This document shows, piece by piece, positions 1-6,156 of a stretch of 39,334 nucleotides of DNA. The notes beneath the pieces are model-generated. The model was not told where the DNA came from and made no database searches. It was given only the letters and a program-made list of their open reading frames with translations. Positions within the stretch are counted from its first letter, which is position 1, and each line of letters opens with the position of its first letter. This DNA is from a virus: the IMG/VR virus record IMGVR_UViG_3300042691_004350, positions 1 to 39,334 of that record. One strand, 5' to 3'. The position numbers were made by a program, and so were the translations under genes.

Positions 1-111
1 CTTGACAACTACGAGGACAAGATGGAAGTGCTCGGAGAGATGGTGCTGTGCCTTGAGTCTGAGATCAGGACTATGAAACACAAGGAGCAGTTAAGTCTGC
101 CGCTTACTTGA
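1..111 (+). CDS. C-terminal end of a hypothetical protein (5' end outside window)
   Basis: Frame 1 is open from the first base and ends in TGA at 109-111, giving 36 residues that begin LDNYEDKMEVLGEM and end LSLPLT. The piece is rich in Glu, Lys and Met and looks helical. No family can be named from so short a tail. Its stop codon lies inside the -35 box of the promoter that follows, so this gene belongs to a preceding unit. The reading is supported by frame and codon content alone. Confidence 0.55.
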   Translation, partial: LDNYEDKMEVLGEMVLCLESEIRTMKHKEQLSLPLT

Positions 112-136
112 CAACCTACAGGTAAGATGGTATAAT
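108..136 (+). promoter_or_regulatory. Consensus sigma70 promoter with extended -10
   Basis: TTGACA at 108-113, a 17-bp spacer, and TATAAT at 131-136 match both hexamers perfectly at the ideal spacing. A TGG immediately before the -10 box supplies the extended -10 TGn motif. Transcription would start near 143 and give a leader of about 97 nt before the ATG at 240, with the palindrome at 187-204 inside it. It should be read by the unmodified host RNA polymerase and probably drives the early MoxR/VWA block. It is the only perfect promoter noticed in the window. Confidence 0.9.
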
Positions 137-186
137 GCTGTTTAGCTGGTAACTCACCAGTTAATTGTTGACGTGTTTGTTTTACC

Positions 187-204
187 TTAATCCCATGGGA
201 TTAA
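187..204. repeat. 18-bp perfect palindrome, copy 1 of 4
   Basis: TTAATCCCATGGGATTAA reads identically on both strands. This copy sits in the leader behind the 108-136 promoter, 35 nt before the ATG at 240. The other copies are at 1722, 3081 and 4565. As DNA it could be an operator for a dimeric protein. As RNA it can fold as a 7-bp stem with a CATG loop. There is no T-run after it, so it is not an ordinary terminator. Confidence 0.9.
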
Positions 205-239
205 CTATTTATCTGACGCACTTACTTACGGAGAGAATT

Positions 240-611
240 ATGAATCAAGATCAATTGAACGGTATCGCTGGCGCAGTTGTGCAAGCGGTGGTTAAAACAC
301 TTGTTGAGCAGATCACGCCCATCGTTGTCGAGTATGTCAAGAACGAGGTAGCCGCAGGTATGAACGGTGTGCTTGCGATGGACGAGGACGTGCTAGCAAA
401 ACCAGTGCTTCGCTTAATGCAGAACGACGTAGCCATCGTTGACGAGATAGACGAGCGCATCGATAACGTGTTCAGCACTCACAAGCGAGACATCGAGTAT
501 TTGTACGAGTCACTTGCCAGACGTGTGGGGAACATAGAGTTCGAGCACGTAGCCTTGCAGAGTGACGAGTTCAAGTTAGCAGTTCGTGCAGTATTAAGAG
601 ACGTTCTATAA
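240..611 (+). CDS. Hypothetical early protein, 123 aa
   Basis: The start is the ATG at 240, behind an ACGGAGAG ribosome binding site. An in-frame ATG at 165 would read through the palindrome and has no such site. The product is mostly helical and acidic (MNQDQLNGIAGAVV...), with a hydrophobic amphipathic N-terminal half, no cysteines and no recognised motif. It is the first gene behind the consensus promoter and lies 10 nt before the next gene, so it is probably part of the MoxR/VWA unit. Function unknown. Confidence 0.75.
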   Translation: MNQDQLNGIAGAVVQAVVKTLVEQITPIVVEYVKNEVAAGMNGVLAMDEDVLAKPVLRLMQNDVAIVDEIDERIDNVFSTHKRDIEYLYESLARRVGNIEFEHVALQSDEFKLAVRAVLRDVL

Positions 612-621
612 GGAGATTGCC

Positions 622-1503
622 ATGTCAATTAAAGATCACGCACTTATCGTGTCACTCACGGTCAACAAGCCACAGATGACACAGAAAGACCACAAAGCAA
701 CCAACGACGCAGAGCTTGCCAACGACGCGCATGGGGCAGGGCAGTATCGCAAGGACTTGTATCCCAAGATGCTGATTCAACCTATCCTGACGGTCGAGTC
801 GAGTGCCCGTGCCTACATGGAATCCACGACTTACCCGTGGAACAGGGGCGAGTACCTGCTACCATCCACTAGGTTCATGACGTTCGCCGATAGGTTTAGT
901 AAGTTCGAGCTTGAGTACAACCAATCCGTTACTGCGTTCTTAAACAACTGGGCGAATGTAATGGATCGTGCCAAGCTAGCGCAGGGTAATCTGTTTGATC
1001 CCAACGCATACCCAGACCTGACTGAGTTACGTAACGACTTTAGATTCAGGGTTATGTATCGCCCAGTATCTGATGCGGGTGACTTCCGTGTTGCGATGCA
1101 AGAAGACGAACTCACTCGCTTGCGTGAGCAGGTAGAGCTTGCGACTAAGGAATCGATGAACGCGATTATGAAAGCACCGCTTGAGCGTCTTAAACAAGTT
1201 GTCACTCACTTGCACGAGGTGACTGGCAAGACTGATCGCAAAGTAATCAATAAGAAAACAGGTGCAGAGGAATTCAAGCCACCGATTTTCCGTGACTCAG
1301 TATGCGACAACATCATCGAAGAGATCGAGTTACTACATGACTTTGCTGCCATGTTACCGCAGGATATATTGTCAGTTGCCAAGACTACGATAAATATATT
1401 GCCAAGGGCACAAGACTTGCGCGACGATGCAGAGAAACGTGCAGTAGTTAATCAGCAAACACAGAAGTTATTATTAGTCATCGACAACATGTTGGAGGAT
1501 TAA
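622..1503 (+). CDS. Hypothetical protein of the MoxR/VWA module (DUF3150-like?)
   Basis: This 293-aa soluble, helix-rich protein follows an AAGGAGATTGCC ribosome binding site. No catalytic motif is visible. The middle (about residues 75-230) has long charged helices that could form coiled coils. Phage proteins of about this size and composition often sit beside a MoxR-like ATPase and a VWA protein, some annotated DUF3150. That family name is a guess from context and general look. It probably acts as the third partner or substrate adaptor of the ATPase/VWA pair. A profile search is needed to decide the family. Confidence 0.7.
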   Translation: MSIKDHALIVSLTVNKPQMTQKDHKATNDAELANDAHGAGQYRKDLYPKMLIQPILTVESSARAYMESTTYPWNRGEYLLPSTRFMTFADRFSKFELEYNQSVTAFLNNWANVMDRAKLAQGNLFDPNAYPDLTELRNDFRFRVMYRPVSDAGDFRVAMQEDELTRLREQVELATKESMNAIMKAPLERLKQVVTHLHEVTGKTDRKVINKKTGAEEFKPPIFRDSVCDNIIEEIELLHDFAAMLPQDILSVAKTTINILPRAQDLRDDAEKRAVVNQQTQKLLLVIDNMLED

Positions 1504-1725
1504 ATGAGCAACGACACACTCACAGGCTATGCTATGCTTGAGCACGTCAACGGCGTAGTATTACCCGCAGACTTAGCAATACAGGTGTTCGCTTTACTTT
1601 GCAAGGGACAGCGGGTATCCTACGACTGGCAGTCAAAGAACTACAAGCGAGAGCGTGAGTACCAGCCATCGCTCAAAGTATTTACTGCGAATGACTTAGC
1701 AGGACTAGAGTTAAACCAAGATTAA
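1504..1725 (+). CDS. Hypothetical protein, 73 aa
   Basis: The ATG at 1504 directly follows the TAA of the previous gene, with TTGGAGG overlapping the end of that gene as ribosome binding site, so the two are translationally coupled. The product has an N-terminal alpha/beta look and a basic patch (SYDWQSKNYKREREY). No motif is recognised. Its own TAA (1723-1725) is supplied by palindrome copy 2. Confidence 0.7.
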   Translation: MSNDTLTGYAMLEHVNGVVLPADLAIQVFALLCKGQRVSYDWQSKNYKREREYQPSLKVFTANDLAGLELNQD

Positions 1726-1739
1726 TCCCATGGGATTAA
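1722..1739. repeat. 18-bp perfect palindrome, copy 2 of 4
   Basis: Identical TTAATCCCATGGGATTAA. The stop codon of the upstream 73-aa gene is formed by the palindrome's own TTAA. The next start (1791) is 51 nt away, behind an ACTTATTTAAGGAG stretch that resembles the downstream flank of copy 3. Confidence 0.9.
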
Positions 1740-1790
1740 GTAGTACCGTAGCACTCATTTACTGACACACACTTATTTAAGGAGAACACC

Positions 1791-2798
1791 ATGCGTATTC
1801 AACACGTAACCCCCATCCTCGTTAAGCGTTACATGAACGCCAACACCCGCAAGCGCACAGTATTTCTGCGCGGACCGTCAGGTATTGGCAAGTCTGAGGT
1901 AGTCTTTCAGACCAGTGCATTACTAGCCGACCACATCCCTGACTGGCAGGGTGTCGTTGACCTGCGTCTCGCACAGATGGAGCCGACTGACTTGCGCGGT
2001 GTGCCATCCGTTGTCGAGGGTCGCACCGTTATGAATCGTCCAGACTATTTACCTGCTACTGGTGCAGGTATCCTGTTCCTTGACGAGATCACATCAGCAC
2101 CACCATCGATACAAGCAGCGGCGTATCAGCTAGTGCTCACGCCCCAAGACTACGGCATTCCAGACACATGGATGGTGATCGCCGCAGGTAACCGCAAGTC
2201 TGATCGTGGCGTGACGTTTAACCTAGCAGCACCATTGCAGAATCGTATGTGTGACATCGATGTATCCACTACGCTTGACGACTTCACCAACCACGCTGTG
2301 ACGAGTAACATTCGCCCAGAGATTCTGTCGTTCTTGCGTGACCGTCCTGACCTGCTGCACAAGTTCGAGCCTACTGGTGACGTTAAGCCTTTCCCATCGC
2401 CACGCTCATGGTTCGCTGTGTCGCACATACTCGACTGTGACTTCCCGTTGCAAGATCGCGTAGAGCAGATCAAGGGTGACGTGGGTGAGGAAGCGGCGAT
2501 GATATTCGAGACACACTTGCGCGTGTTCGAGACAATGCCACGACTTGACGACATCCTCGCAGGTAAGGACGTACCATTGCCCAAGGAATTGAACGTGCGC
2601 TATTGCGTTGCGATGGGCTTGGCTACCCGCTTGTCAGTCGATAACTTCGACAACGCATGGAACTTCCTAGAGAAGATGCCTAGCGATATCCAGACGCTCA
2701 CCATCAAGTTAGCGTACAAGCGCGACAAGTCATTGACTCGCAGTGCTGCGTATACTAAGTGGGCTGTGGCTAACCAAGCAGCGTTCTCGCGTGTATAA
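1791..2798 (+). CDS. MoxR-like AAA+ ATPase
   Basis: This is a 335-aa AAA+ ATPase. Walker A is GPSGIGKS at residues 28-35, Walker B is ILFLDE at 94-99, and a sensor-1 segment VIAAGN ends at Asn134. MoxR-family ATPases work with VWA-domain proteins as chaperone-like remodelling machines that assemble or insert metals into partner complexes. The VWA-metallopeptidase protein encoded at 3123-4274 is the obvious partner. The start has an AAGGAGAACACC ribosome binding site. It follows palindrome copy 2 and is coupled to the next gene by a one-base gap. The actual substrate in phage infection is unknown. Confidence 0.88.
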   Translation: MRIQHVTPILVKRYMNANTRKRTVFLRGPSGIGKSEVVFQTSALLADHIPDWQGVVDLRLAQMEPTDLRGVPSVVEGRTVMNRPDYLPATGAGILFLDEITSAPPSIQAAAYQLVLTPQDYGIPDTWMVIAAGNRKSDRGVTFNLAAPLQNRMCDIDVSTTLDDFTNHAVTSNIRPEILSFLRDRPDLLHKFEPTGDVKPFPSPRSWFAVSHILDCDFPLQDRVEQIKGDVGEEAAMIFETHLRVFETMPRLDDILAGKDVPLPKELNVRYCVAMGLATRLSVDNFDNAWNFLEKMPSDIQTLTIKLAYKRDKSLTRSAAYTKWAVANQAAFSRV

Positions 2799-2799
2799 C

Positions 2800-3084
2800 A
2801 TGAAGTTACCCAAATCATTTCAACGGAAGTTAGTGTGGGAGAAACCCAAAGAGAGTGTGTACGTTGCTGAGGAACGAGCGGTAGACAACGGGCTTGATTT
2901 GCACAGGGTAGTAAGTGCAAGAATGTTCGCTGTCGTCCGCGCTTCGTTCAGTGCTGATGGACTGCACAGCGCACAAAATGGGTACGTCGTGTCTCGTCAT
3001 GCGTTCGATGAGCTACGACATTTCCCCACGCTTAGTGAAGCCAAGATATATGTTGAATCTATTTATGAACTCGAAAAAAATTAA
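2800..3084 (+). CDS. Hypothetical protein, 94 aa
   Basis: The chosen start is the ATG at 2800 (MKLPKSFQRK...), one base after the ATPase stop. An in-frame upstream ATG at 2743 would lie inside the ATPase gene. There is no strong ribosome binding site, so translation probably depends on termination of the ATPase gene. The product is basic at the N-terminus and has a VSRHAFDELRHFPTLSEAK segment typical of small alpha/beta proteins. Function unknown. Its TAA is provided by palindrome copy 3. Confidence 0.7.
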   Translation: MKLPKSFQRKLVWEKPKESVYVAEERAVDNGLDLHRVVSARMFAVVRASFSADGLHSAQNGYVVSRHAFDELRHFPTLSEAKIYVESIYELEKN

Positions 3085-3098
3085 TCCCATGGGATTAA
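3081..3098. repeat. 18-bp perfect palindrome, copy 3 of 4
   Basis: Identical TTAATCCCATGGGATTAA, again supplying the stop codon of the gene before it. It is followed by CACTTATTTACTTACGGAGG and the ATG of the VWA-metallopeptidase gene 24 nt later. The ACTTACTTACGGAG flank closely matches the flank of copy 1. Confidence 0.9.
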
Positions 3099-3122
3099 CA
3101 CTTATTTACTTACGGAGGTTTT

Positions 3123-4274
3123 ATGTCACCAGAACAAAGAATTGATCTAGCTTATTCCAAGCTAGGCTTACGTGAGCCGTTCATCGCCGCTGTGATGACA
3201 CGTGTCAAGCGTGAGATCAGTACATCCATACCCACTGCTGCCACCAACGGCACGGTGTGCAAGTACAACCCTGACTTCCTTGCCAAGTCTAACGACGAGC
3301 AGTTGTTCGGGCTTGTGCTTCACGAGTCATGCCATGTTGTGCTTATGCACATGTGGCGTAGAGAGGGGCGTGATCCATCGCTGTGGAATTATGCCAACGA
3401 CGCAATCATCAATGCGTACATCAAGTCACGTGGTTACTCATTGCCTGACGGTGGTGTATACCTCGACTGGGTACGCGACGAACATTCATCGGAGCATGTG
3501 TATGACAAACTTAAGAAAGACCAACAGAATAACAAGAGTGCTGGGGGTAAGGGCGACGACGGAGATGATGCTGATGGGAGCGGTTCGCCGTCCGCCGGTG
3601 GCTTCGATGGCACGGGCGATCTTGAGGACGCAATCGACGAAGCCACTCGTACAGATATGGAAGCGACGATTGTCGCAGCTGCAAAAATGGCGAAGGAATG
3701 CGGTCACGGATCAAGCCTCATTGACCGCGTACTGGAGAACGTCGGTACTTCCAAAGTTCGATGGGCAGACGTGACTCGTTCGATGATGACTGAGAGTGCT
3801 GCCGCTGACTACACCTACCTACGCCCATCACGTAGGTTCATCGGTGCTGGCTTGTATCTGCCATCGCTGCGTACTGATGCGCTAGGTGGCTTAGCTGTTG
3901 GCTTCGACACCTCTGGGTCTATGGGTCCGAATGAGTGCAATCAGATTGCCGCAGAGTTGCAAGCCATCATCGACGATCTACAGCCATCATTCGTTGAGGT
4001 TATCTACTGCGACCACAGTGTTGCCAGTGTTCAGCGGTTCGAGCGTGACGAGCAGTTAGTTCTATCGCCCAAGGGCGGTGGCGGCACTCGCTTCGAGCCT
4101 GTGTTCCAACATGTCATAGATTCGCACGAGCATTACTGTGGCATGATCTACTTCACCGATATGGAGGGCGATCTTGCTGAGTGTACTGATCCTGACATCC
4201 CAGTAATCTGGGCGGACATCGGTCGCTACCATCCTGAGCCACCGTTCGGTACACGTGTTGACGTACCACTTTAA
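3123..4274 (+). CDS. Putative metallopeptidase with C-terminal VWA-like domain
   Basis: This 383-aa protein has two domains. The N-terminal part carries HESCH (HExxH, residues 67-71) in a zincin-like context and matches the putative metallopeptidase domain that precedes VWA-like domains (DUF2201 type). A low-complexity linker rich in Gly, Asp and Ser follows (about 138-170). The C-terminal VWA-like domain has the metal-ion-dependent adhesion site DTSGS at 262-266 and a GGGGTRFEPVF segment. Such proteins pair with MoxR ATPases, encoded here at 1791-2798. A GGAGG ribosome binding site lies 7 nt before the ATG. Whether the HExxH is catalytic or only structural cannot be told. Confidence 0.88.
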   Translation: MSPEQRIDLAYSKLGLREPFIAAVMTRVKREISTSIPTAATNGTVCKYNPDFLAKSNDEQLFGLVLHESCHVVLMHMWRREGRDPSLWNYANDAIINAYIKSRGYSLPDGGVYLDWVRDEHSSEHVYDKLKKDQQNNKSAGGKGDDGDDADGSGSPSAGGFDGTGDLEDAIDEATRTDMEATIVAAAKMAKECGHGSSLIDRVLENVGTSKVRWADVTRSMMTESAAADYTYLRPSRRFIGAGLYLPSLRTDALGGLAVGFDTSGSMGPNECNQIAAELQAIIDDLQPSFVEVIYCDHSVASVQRFERDEQLVLSPKGGGGTRFEPVFQHVIDSHEHYCGMIYFTDMEGDLAECTDPDIPVIWADIGRYHPEPPFGTRVDVPL

Positions 4275-4289
4275 TCACTGGAGAAAATC

Positions 4290-4568
4290 ATGGCATCATT
4301 TGAACGAGAAGTAATGAACCGCTTGGTTCGAGTAGAGAGCAAACTCGTTCGTGGGTTCGAAGAGCTTGGCGTTAATATTGACAAGGACAACGACTGGCTT
4401 ACTGTTGACGACAACGCACGGGTTATTTATGTGTCTACGCTCGGGCGTTCGCTTACTGTAATGTTGACTGACATGGGACGCAACGGAGCTACGCATGTGG
4501 ATAAAGAGTACGAGATCATTCACAAAGGCGAAGTTGTCGGTACTGTTATGTTCCGTCCGGCATATTAA
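4290..4568 (+). CDS. Hypothetical protein, 92 aa
   Basis: It starts at an ATG behind CTGGAGAAAATC, 15 nt after the VWA gene. The N-terminus is helical and charged (SFEREVMNRLVRVESKL). The rest looks beta-rich (ARVIYVSTLGRSLTVML, KGEVVGTVMF). No family recognised. It is the last gene of the MoxR/VWA block, and its stop is formed by palindrome copy 4. Confidence 0.68.
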   Translation: MASFEREVMNRLVRVESKLVRGFEELGVNIDKDNDWLTVDDNARVIYVSTLGRSLTVMLTDMGRNGATHVDKEYEIIHKGEVVGTVMFRPAY

Positions 4569-4582
4569 TCCCATGGGATTAA
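4565..4582. repeat. 18-bp perfect palindrome, copy 4 of 4
   Basis: Identical TTAATCCCATGGGATTAA, supplying the TAA at 4566-4568 of the upstream gene. The next ATG is at 4604, behind an ATAGGAGCGACAA ribosome binding site. It separates the MoxR/VWA block from the small-gene block. No full copy was noticed after this point in the window. Confidence 0.9.
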
Positions 4583-4603
4583 CAACTATCATAGGAGCGA
4601 CAA

Positions 4604-4807
4604 ATGCTGACTGACACCGTTGACTACAAACAAATCATTAACTGGCTTCGAAGTATCTGGGCGAACTCACTCGCTGTTGTAATTATGTTCTTTGTAGGTA
4701 TGAGTATCGGTCAAGTACAGACCGAGATACGTTTTGTTGGTGACTGCAAATACGCAGGAGCCTTTCGTGTAGACGCACAAGCATTCACTTGCCAGAGGAA
4801 AATATAA
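4604..4807 (+). CDS. Small single-pass membrane protein with C-terminal Cys pair
   Basis: This 67-aa protein has one hydrophobic segment (about residues 22-38, NSLAVVIMFFVGMSIG). A short tail with two cysteines (GDCKYAGAF and FTCQRK) could form a disulfide outside the membrane. A similar layout recurs in the product encoded at 5633-5851. The ribosome binding site is ATAGGAGCGACAA. Possible roles are superinfection exclusion or membrane modification, but the sequence shows only the topology. Confidence 0.7.
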   Translation: MLTDTVDYKQIINWLRSIWANSLAVVIMFFVGMSIGQVQTEIRFVGDCKYAGAFRVDAQAFTCQRKI

Positions 4808-5076
4808 TGAGCGACACAGACATACATAGTTGCGGCTATTACTGCGACAGACACGCTTGCATTGTTGTGCAGCGTAATGAGTTAAGGGATAAGTTGTTTG
4901 AAAAAAACCTCACGTCCGAAAAGAGTATACAAACTTCGGACAGCAAAGAAGCAGAATCCGCACGAGCATGGGTAGGGCTGACGGACGAGGAAATGAAAGA
5001 AATATGGGACGAGCGCGGATGGTATGTAACATTGTTCCAAAAAATTGAAGCCAAGCTAAGAGGAAAAAATGCCTAA
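4807..5076 (+). CDS. Hypothetical protein, 89 aa, Cys/His-rich N-terminus
   Basis: The ATG at 4807 overlaps the TAA of the previous gene (TAATG), with AGAGGAAAATATA as ribosome binding site. An in-frame ATG at 4789 has no site of its own. The N-terminus (HSCGYYCDRHACIVVQR) groups three Cys and two His in about 12 residues and could bind zinc. The C-terminal half is helical and charged. Function unknown; the zinc idea is inference from residue spacing. Confidence 0.7.
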   Translation: MSDTDIHSCGYYCDRHACIVVQRNELRDKLFEKNLTSEKSIQTSDSKEAESARAWVGLTDEEMKEIWDERGWYVTLFQKIEAKLRGKNA

Positions 5077-5305
5077 GCAGAAGAAGATTGACTTTGATTG
5101 GGAAGCGGTCATCAACGGCAATAGGATAGGTATTGCACAGGTGTTTGCAAGCATCAAGAATGGTGAAGTAGACGAGCAAGAGTTAGAGAAGCTACAGAAC
5201 TTTGTGCAGTTTGCTTTAGCCTTGATGCAGCTATCCGGCCCACAAAAGTGGGCACAGGCAAAACTAAACGCAGAGCTTATGAGTTACTTAAAGGACACAC
5301 AATGA
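5069..5305 (+). CDS. Hypothetical protein, 78 aa
   Basis: It overlaps the previous gene by 8 nt, behind AAGAGGAAAAA. The product is helical: a basic, Trp-containing start (MPKQKKIDFDWEAVINGN) and a leucine-rich amphipathic C-terminal half (FVQFALALMQLSGPQKW). No motif recognised. It lies in a chain of overlapping small early genes. Confidence 0.7.
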   Translation: MPKQKKIDFDWEAVINGNRIGIAQVFASIKNGEVDEQELEKLQNFVQFALALMQLSGPQKWAQAKLNAELMSYLKDTQ

Positions 5306-5523
5306 AAACAATCATCCATGTTAATCAACACAAAATACGATCTAATATAAACAGCGAACAAAAAGAACCTGTGTTAACCGTCAAGACATACAAGTCAAAC
5401 AACTACGCACATGAGGTAGCTATCAAGGGAGACAGCAAAATTGTGTACTCGCCCGATAAACCATTATCTTGCGGTGCTCGGGTGTGGATCGAAACCGAAG
5501 GCGAAGTAGAAATATTACGATAG
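5302..5523 (+). CDS. Conserved-looking phage protein, 73 aa, beta-rich
   Basis: The start is the ATG at 5302, in an ATGA overlap with the preceding stop. A longer in-frame reading from 5248 would sit inside the upstream gene. The sequence (MKTIIHVNQHKIRSN, LTVKTYKSNNYAHEV, YSPDKPLSCGARVWIETE) predicts a small all-beta protein. I recall similar short proteins in many phages but know no function for them. It is coupled to its neighbours by overlap. Confidence 0.75.
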   Translation: MKTIIHVNQHKIRSNINSEQKEPVLTVKTYKSNNYAHEVAIKGDSKIVYSPDKPLSCGARVWIETEGEVEILR

Positions 5524-5534
5524 GAGAATAAAAT

Positions 5535-5642
5535 ATGACACTACTTAATTGGTCGATAGCTTTGATGGCGGCAGGGTTCTCAGTGATGGCTTATGGAATC
5601 GTGTTGTATATACTTATGGCGTGGGATTCATCATGCGACTGA
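5535..5642 (+). CDS. Very small membrane protein, 35 aa
   Basis: An ATG at 5535 follows TAGGAGAATAAAAT, an excellent ribosome binding site. It opens 35 codons (MTLLNWSIALMAAGFSVMAY...) ending in TGA at 5640-5642. Nearly the whole peptide is one hydrophobic helix (about residues 4-29) with a short polar end (WDSSCD). The stop overlaps the start of the next gene by 10 nt. The ribosome binding site and overlap favour a real gene. Its role is unknown. Confidence 0.6.
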   Translation: MTLLNWSIALMAAGFSVMAYGIVLYILMAWDSSCD

Positions 5643-5851
5643 GATATGTGATATTGTTACAAATAATTACTGCGCTCTCACTTACTTACTTATATAAATC
5701 AAAACTTAATGATACGTACTTAAGAGGTGTAGCTGATGGCGCTACAGCTGAGAAGTCCCAATACCATACAGACAAAGTATGCTCCGCGTGGTTATTCAAC
5801 ACCAACTTAAAAGAAGCAAAGAGTAGGATATGCGGGGGTAAGAGAACATGA
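5633..5851 (+). CDS. Small membrane-anchored protein with C-terminal Cys pair, 72 aa
   Basis: The chosen start is the ATG at 5633 (MRLRYVILLQIITALSLTYLY). It gives a basic residue pair, one transmembrane segment (about 4-21) and a soluble tail with two cysteines (KVCSAWLFNTNLKEAKSRICGG). A longer in-frame reading begins at 5549 but has no ribosome binding site and would lie inside the 35-aa gene. The layout resembles the product encoded at 4604-4807. It overlaps the next gene by ATGA. Confidence 0.68.
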   Translation: MRLRYVILLQIITALSLTYLYKSKLNDTYLRGVADGATAEKSQYHTDKVCSAWLFNTNLKEAKSRICGGKRT

Positions 5852-6156
5852 CAAAGAAAACGGCTAGCGCCAAAGACATAACTAACGTGTTGAATAAAGA
5901 CAGAGAACTAAATACTAAATTCAGACATACGATTAAAGAGAAAAAACTTTTTGCGTATATCATGAAACGGTACAAGCTCAAGAGCGACACACAGTTAGCC
6001 GAGTTGTTGTTTTCTTCAGAGTCACAGATAAGTCAGGTGAGGAACGACAGAATTTATCTGAGTCCACGACTTACTTTGACGATATATGACAGGACTGACT
6101 TATCCATAGAAGATATTAGACGTTTGGCGAGAGAAGATTGTGACGAAGGAAATTAA
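5848..6156 (+). CDS. Helix-turn-helix DNA-binding protein (putative regulator)
   Basis: In this 102-aa protein, residues about 45-80 (SDTQLAELLFSSESQISQVR, then RIYLSPRL) have the shape of a Cro/XRE-like helix-turn-helix. The start is by ATGA overlap, and the ATG of the DNA polymerase directly follows its TAA. It may control the early units. The four identical palindromes at 187-4582 would be natural sites for a dimeric regulator of this kind, but nothing shows that link directly. Confidence 0.72.
   Translation: MTKKTASAKDITNVLNKDRELNTKFRHTIKEKKLFAYIMKRYKLKSDTQLAELLFSSESQISQVRNDRIYLSPRLTLTIYDRTDLSIEDIRRLAREDCDEGN

Noticed and set aside
165-239. Longer start (ATG at 165) for the first early gene
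   Set aside because: It would translate through the palindrome and leader and has no ribosome binding site, while the ATG at 240 has ACGGAGAG at proper spacing.
831-1205. Minus-strand open frame of 124 codons inside the 622-1503 gene
   Set aside because: It is Ser/Arg-rich with no start signal and opposes a well-supported gene; antisense shadow.
3202-3774. Plus-strand 190-codon frame overlapping the VWA protein
   Set aside because: It is the +1 shadow of a gene with clear HExxH and VWA motifs, with Thr/Arg/Cys-rich composition and no ribosome binding site.
187-4582. The 18-bp palindromes as simple terminators
   Set aside because: The stem is AT-rich at its base, the loop is only CATG, and no T-run follows. 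Copy 1 lies inside a leader just after the promoter, where a terminator would defeat expression.
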